DNA of 6,495 nt, from contig JAKLQL010000653.1 in assembly GCA_022013395.1 (NCBI GenBank), forward strand, positions 1-6,495, written 5' to 3'. Positions within the stretch are counted from its first letter, which is position 1; each line of letters opens with the position of its first letter. The notes beneath the pieces are model-generated. The model was given only the letters and a program-made list of their open reading frames with translations, was not told where the DNA came from and searched no databases. This stretch comes from Acetobacterium sp. Its GTDB lineage: Bacteria > Bacillota > Clostridia > Eubacteriales > Eubacteriaceae. Of the stretch, positions 5,077 to 6,495 are shown piece after piece. A program made the translations under genes and the position numbers.

Positions 5077-6495
5077 CTACTCGCGTTCTTTTAAGATTTC
5101 AACCAGCGAGATCTTTTTTAAGTGCCGACCGACCAGATAATTAACGATGGTATAAGTACTTAAAATAATCGCCACCATAATCAGATACGATTGGGGTGGC
5201 ATGGTAGCATTCATCCCGGCCGAAACATTGGATACCATATATGGATAAATCTGATTGATAATCATTTTACTGACCGGAATCGCAATCAGAGTCGAGAGCG
5301 CAACCGTATAGAAGGTGGTGCCCAGATATAGTTTTTTTATTTCCCGCTCATTATAGCCAAACACCTTGATTAATGAAATGTTAAAGGTTGATTTATCAAT
5401 CATCATTTTTACTAATAAATACATAACAATCGCAAAAAGCAATACCGATGAGCCCAGAATGGTAATCACCAACCCATACATCATCGTGAACATTTGTCTG
5501 GCCGCAGCTACCATTTTATCGACAGTTATGACTGTAGCGATTCTTCCCGCTTCAATATCCAGTTCATGATCTGACATCAAGGTATTATAGTAGTCGTCTT
5601 CCTGCCCAAACAGCTCGCGCATGTCTTTAATGTCCATGAAAATATAAAGGCCACTGGCAAAATTTACCACTTCTTTAACCCTAAAGTTGTAATTTAGATC
5701 TTCAAGATTATCAGACAGGGTAATCTCATCTCCCACCTTATAACCGAACTTATTGGCAACTGAATCAGAAATGATCACCTCATTTTTTTCGCCATCCAGC
5801 GGGAAATCAAAATAGGGGTTTTCATCATCAATTCCCTGAACCGTCACGTCCATCTCACCGCCGGTTAAATAAAGGTCTGCGGTTAAAGACTCAGTATAAG
5901 CTTTAGTGGCATCATTGGGAGCAGTTTCCATGGGATATTTTAACAAGTAAAGATAATTGTACTCGACGTCGGAGGGCACATTATTGACATAAGCACTAGT
6001 ACTCCCATAAATACTGAATCCAAAAACCATCAGTAGAATGGCAATAAACAATCCAAAAAACATCGTGATATTTCCCCGGATTTCTCGCAACAGTTGGCGA
6101 ATCCGATAGCGATTAATAAAACCCATCTCCTTCAGGTCGATGTTTGCCAGCTGATGCTGTTTTTTTTCCCGTCTGAGCAGTTTGAGCGGAGCCATGGATA
6201 ACTTGTTGTTGATAACGATATAATTTACGAGCAAAGTAGTTAACATGGGTAGTAAAACACCATAAATCAAAAGATAAGGTGGAAATACCATGGCATAGCC
6301 GGGATAAGAATAATAGGCAACATTTTCTTTAATATTCTCTCCAATCAGCACAAACCCCAGGCCGGTTCCCAGCATTGCCGATGCTGTGACAATCAGCATT
6401 GGCAGGATCATAAAATGTCTAAGCAGTTCTTTTTTTACATAGCCCATCGAATAGAGCGCCCCGATCACTGTACTTTCCTTATCGATGGTATGAAT
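5077..6495 (-). CDS. FtsX/MacB-type ABC transporter permease, C-terminal part (5' end outside window)
   Basis: The frame has no stop up to the right edge, so the 472 residues seen are the C-terminal portion of a larger protein. A GTG at 6468 is internal: residues before it (IHTIDKEST) are typical of the cytoplasmic loop that precedes GALYSMGYVKKEL in FtsX domains. Six membrane helices are visible, near 28-51, 72-95, 145-163, 340-362, 390-412 and 437-456. Between the third and fourth is a large extracytoplasmic MacB-like domain (about 165-338). The loop motif occurs twice, as IDKESTVIGALYSMGY (4-19) and IDKSTFNISLIKVFGY (367-382), showing two tandem FtsX domains. The end (SLVEILKERE) is typical of the family. 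Such permeases work with a separate ATPase of the LolD/MacB type, probably encoded beyond the window. Substrate unknown; lipoprotein, peptide or antibiotic export and cell-wall roles are all possible. Confidence 0.9.
   Translation of the reverse strand: MHTIDKESTVIGALYSMGYVKKELLRHFMILPMLIVTASAMLGTGLGFVLIGENIKENVAYYSYPGYAMVFPPYLLIYGVLLPMLTTLLVNYIVINNKLSMAPLKLLRREKKQHQLANIDLKEMGFINRYRIRQLLREIRGNITMFFGLFIAILLMVFGFSIYGSTSAYVNNVPSDVEYNYLYLLKYPMETAPNDATKAYTESLTADLYLTGGEMDVTVQGIDDENPYFDFPLDGEKNEVIISDSVANKFGYKVGDEITLSDNLEDLNYNFRVKEVVNFASGLYIFMDIKDMRELFGQEDDYYNTLMSDHELDIEAGRIATVITVDKMVAAARQMFTMMYGLVITILGSSVLLFAIVMYLLVKMMIDKSTFNISLIKVFGYNEREIKKLYLGTTFYTVALSTLIAIPVSKMIINQIYPYMVSNVSAGMNATMPPQSYLIMVAIILSTYTIVNYLVGRHLKKISLVEILKERE

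Noticed and set aside
6466..6468. GTG 6468 as the start of the permease gene
   Set aside because: The frame continues upstream to the edge with family-typical residues (IDKES) and there is no ribosome binding site; the gene is simply cut by the window.

Overview
The window looks like a chromosomal segment of an AT-rich, low-GC Gram-positive anaerobe of the Clostridia type. An Acetobacterium/Eubacterium-like organism is my best guess, from protein style only and not tested. Supporting signs are strong AAAGGAGG-type ribosome binding sites, one TTG start, sigma-A-like promoters, a CopB-type copper ATPase, a SHOCT-domain membrane protein and a Clostridia-style two-domain FtsX permease. I see no tRNA, rRNA, CRISPR array, riboswitch or complete insertion sequence.

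Layout. Bases 1-76 are the edge of a neighbouring region with no callable gene. Bases 77-2284 (minus) encode a P1B-type ATPase of the CopB class with a histidine-rich N-terminal tail. Upstream of it, 2429-3103 (minus) encodes a secreted or membrane-anchored protein with a signal peptide, a Met/Gly/Asn-rich segment carrying four GMM motifs, one membrane helix and a C-terminal SHOCT domain. A rho-independent terminator (2382-2413) lies just after this gene and before copB. Next, 3255-4457 (minus) encodes a class III PLP aminotransferase of the ArgD type that starts with TTG. Divergent from it, 4598-5038 (plus) encodes a MarR-family regulator. Converging on the MarR gene, 5077-6495 (minus) is the C-terminal part of an FtsX/MacB-type ABC transporter permease whose 5' end lies outside the window.

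How the parts work together. The left pair reads as a metal-handling unit: a cytoplasmic-membrane Cu/Ag exporter next to a Met-rich extracytoplasmic protein that could bind the same metal. The link rests on adjacency and composition only. The centre is a compact divergent regulatory region. The argD-like and marR genes have back-to-back promoters with identical -35 (TTGCAA) and -10 (TACAAT) hexamers and identical 17-bp spacers. A 13-bp dyad sits between them, a natural place for the MarR protein to control both genes. The permease is a separate unit. I found no evidence of a wholly new system. The most distinctive items are the Met-rich SHOCT protein beside CopB and the mirrored promoter pair.
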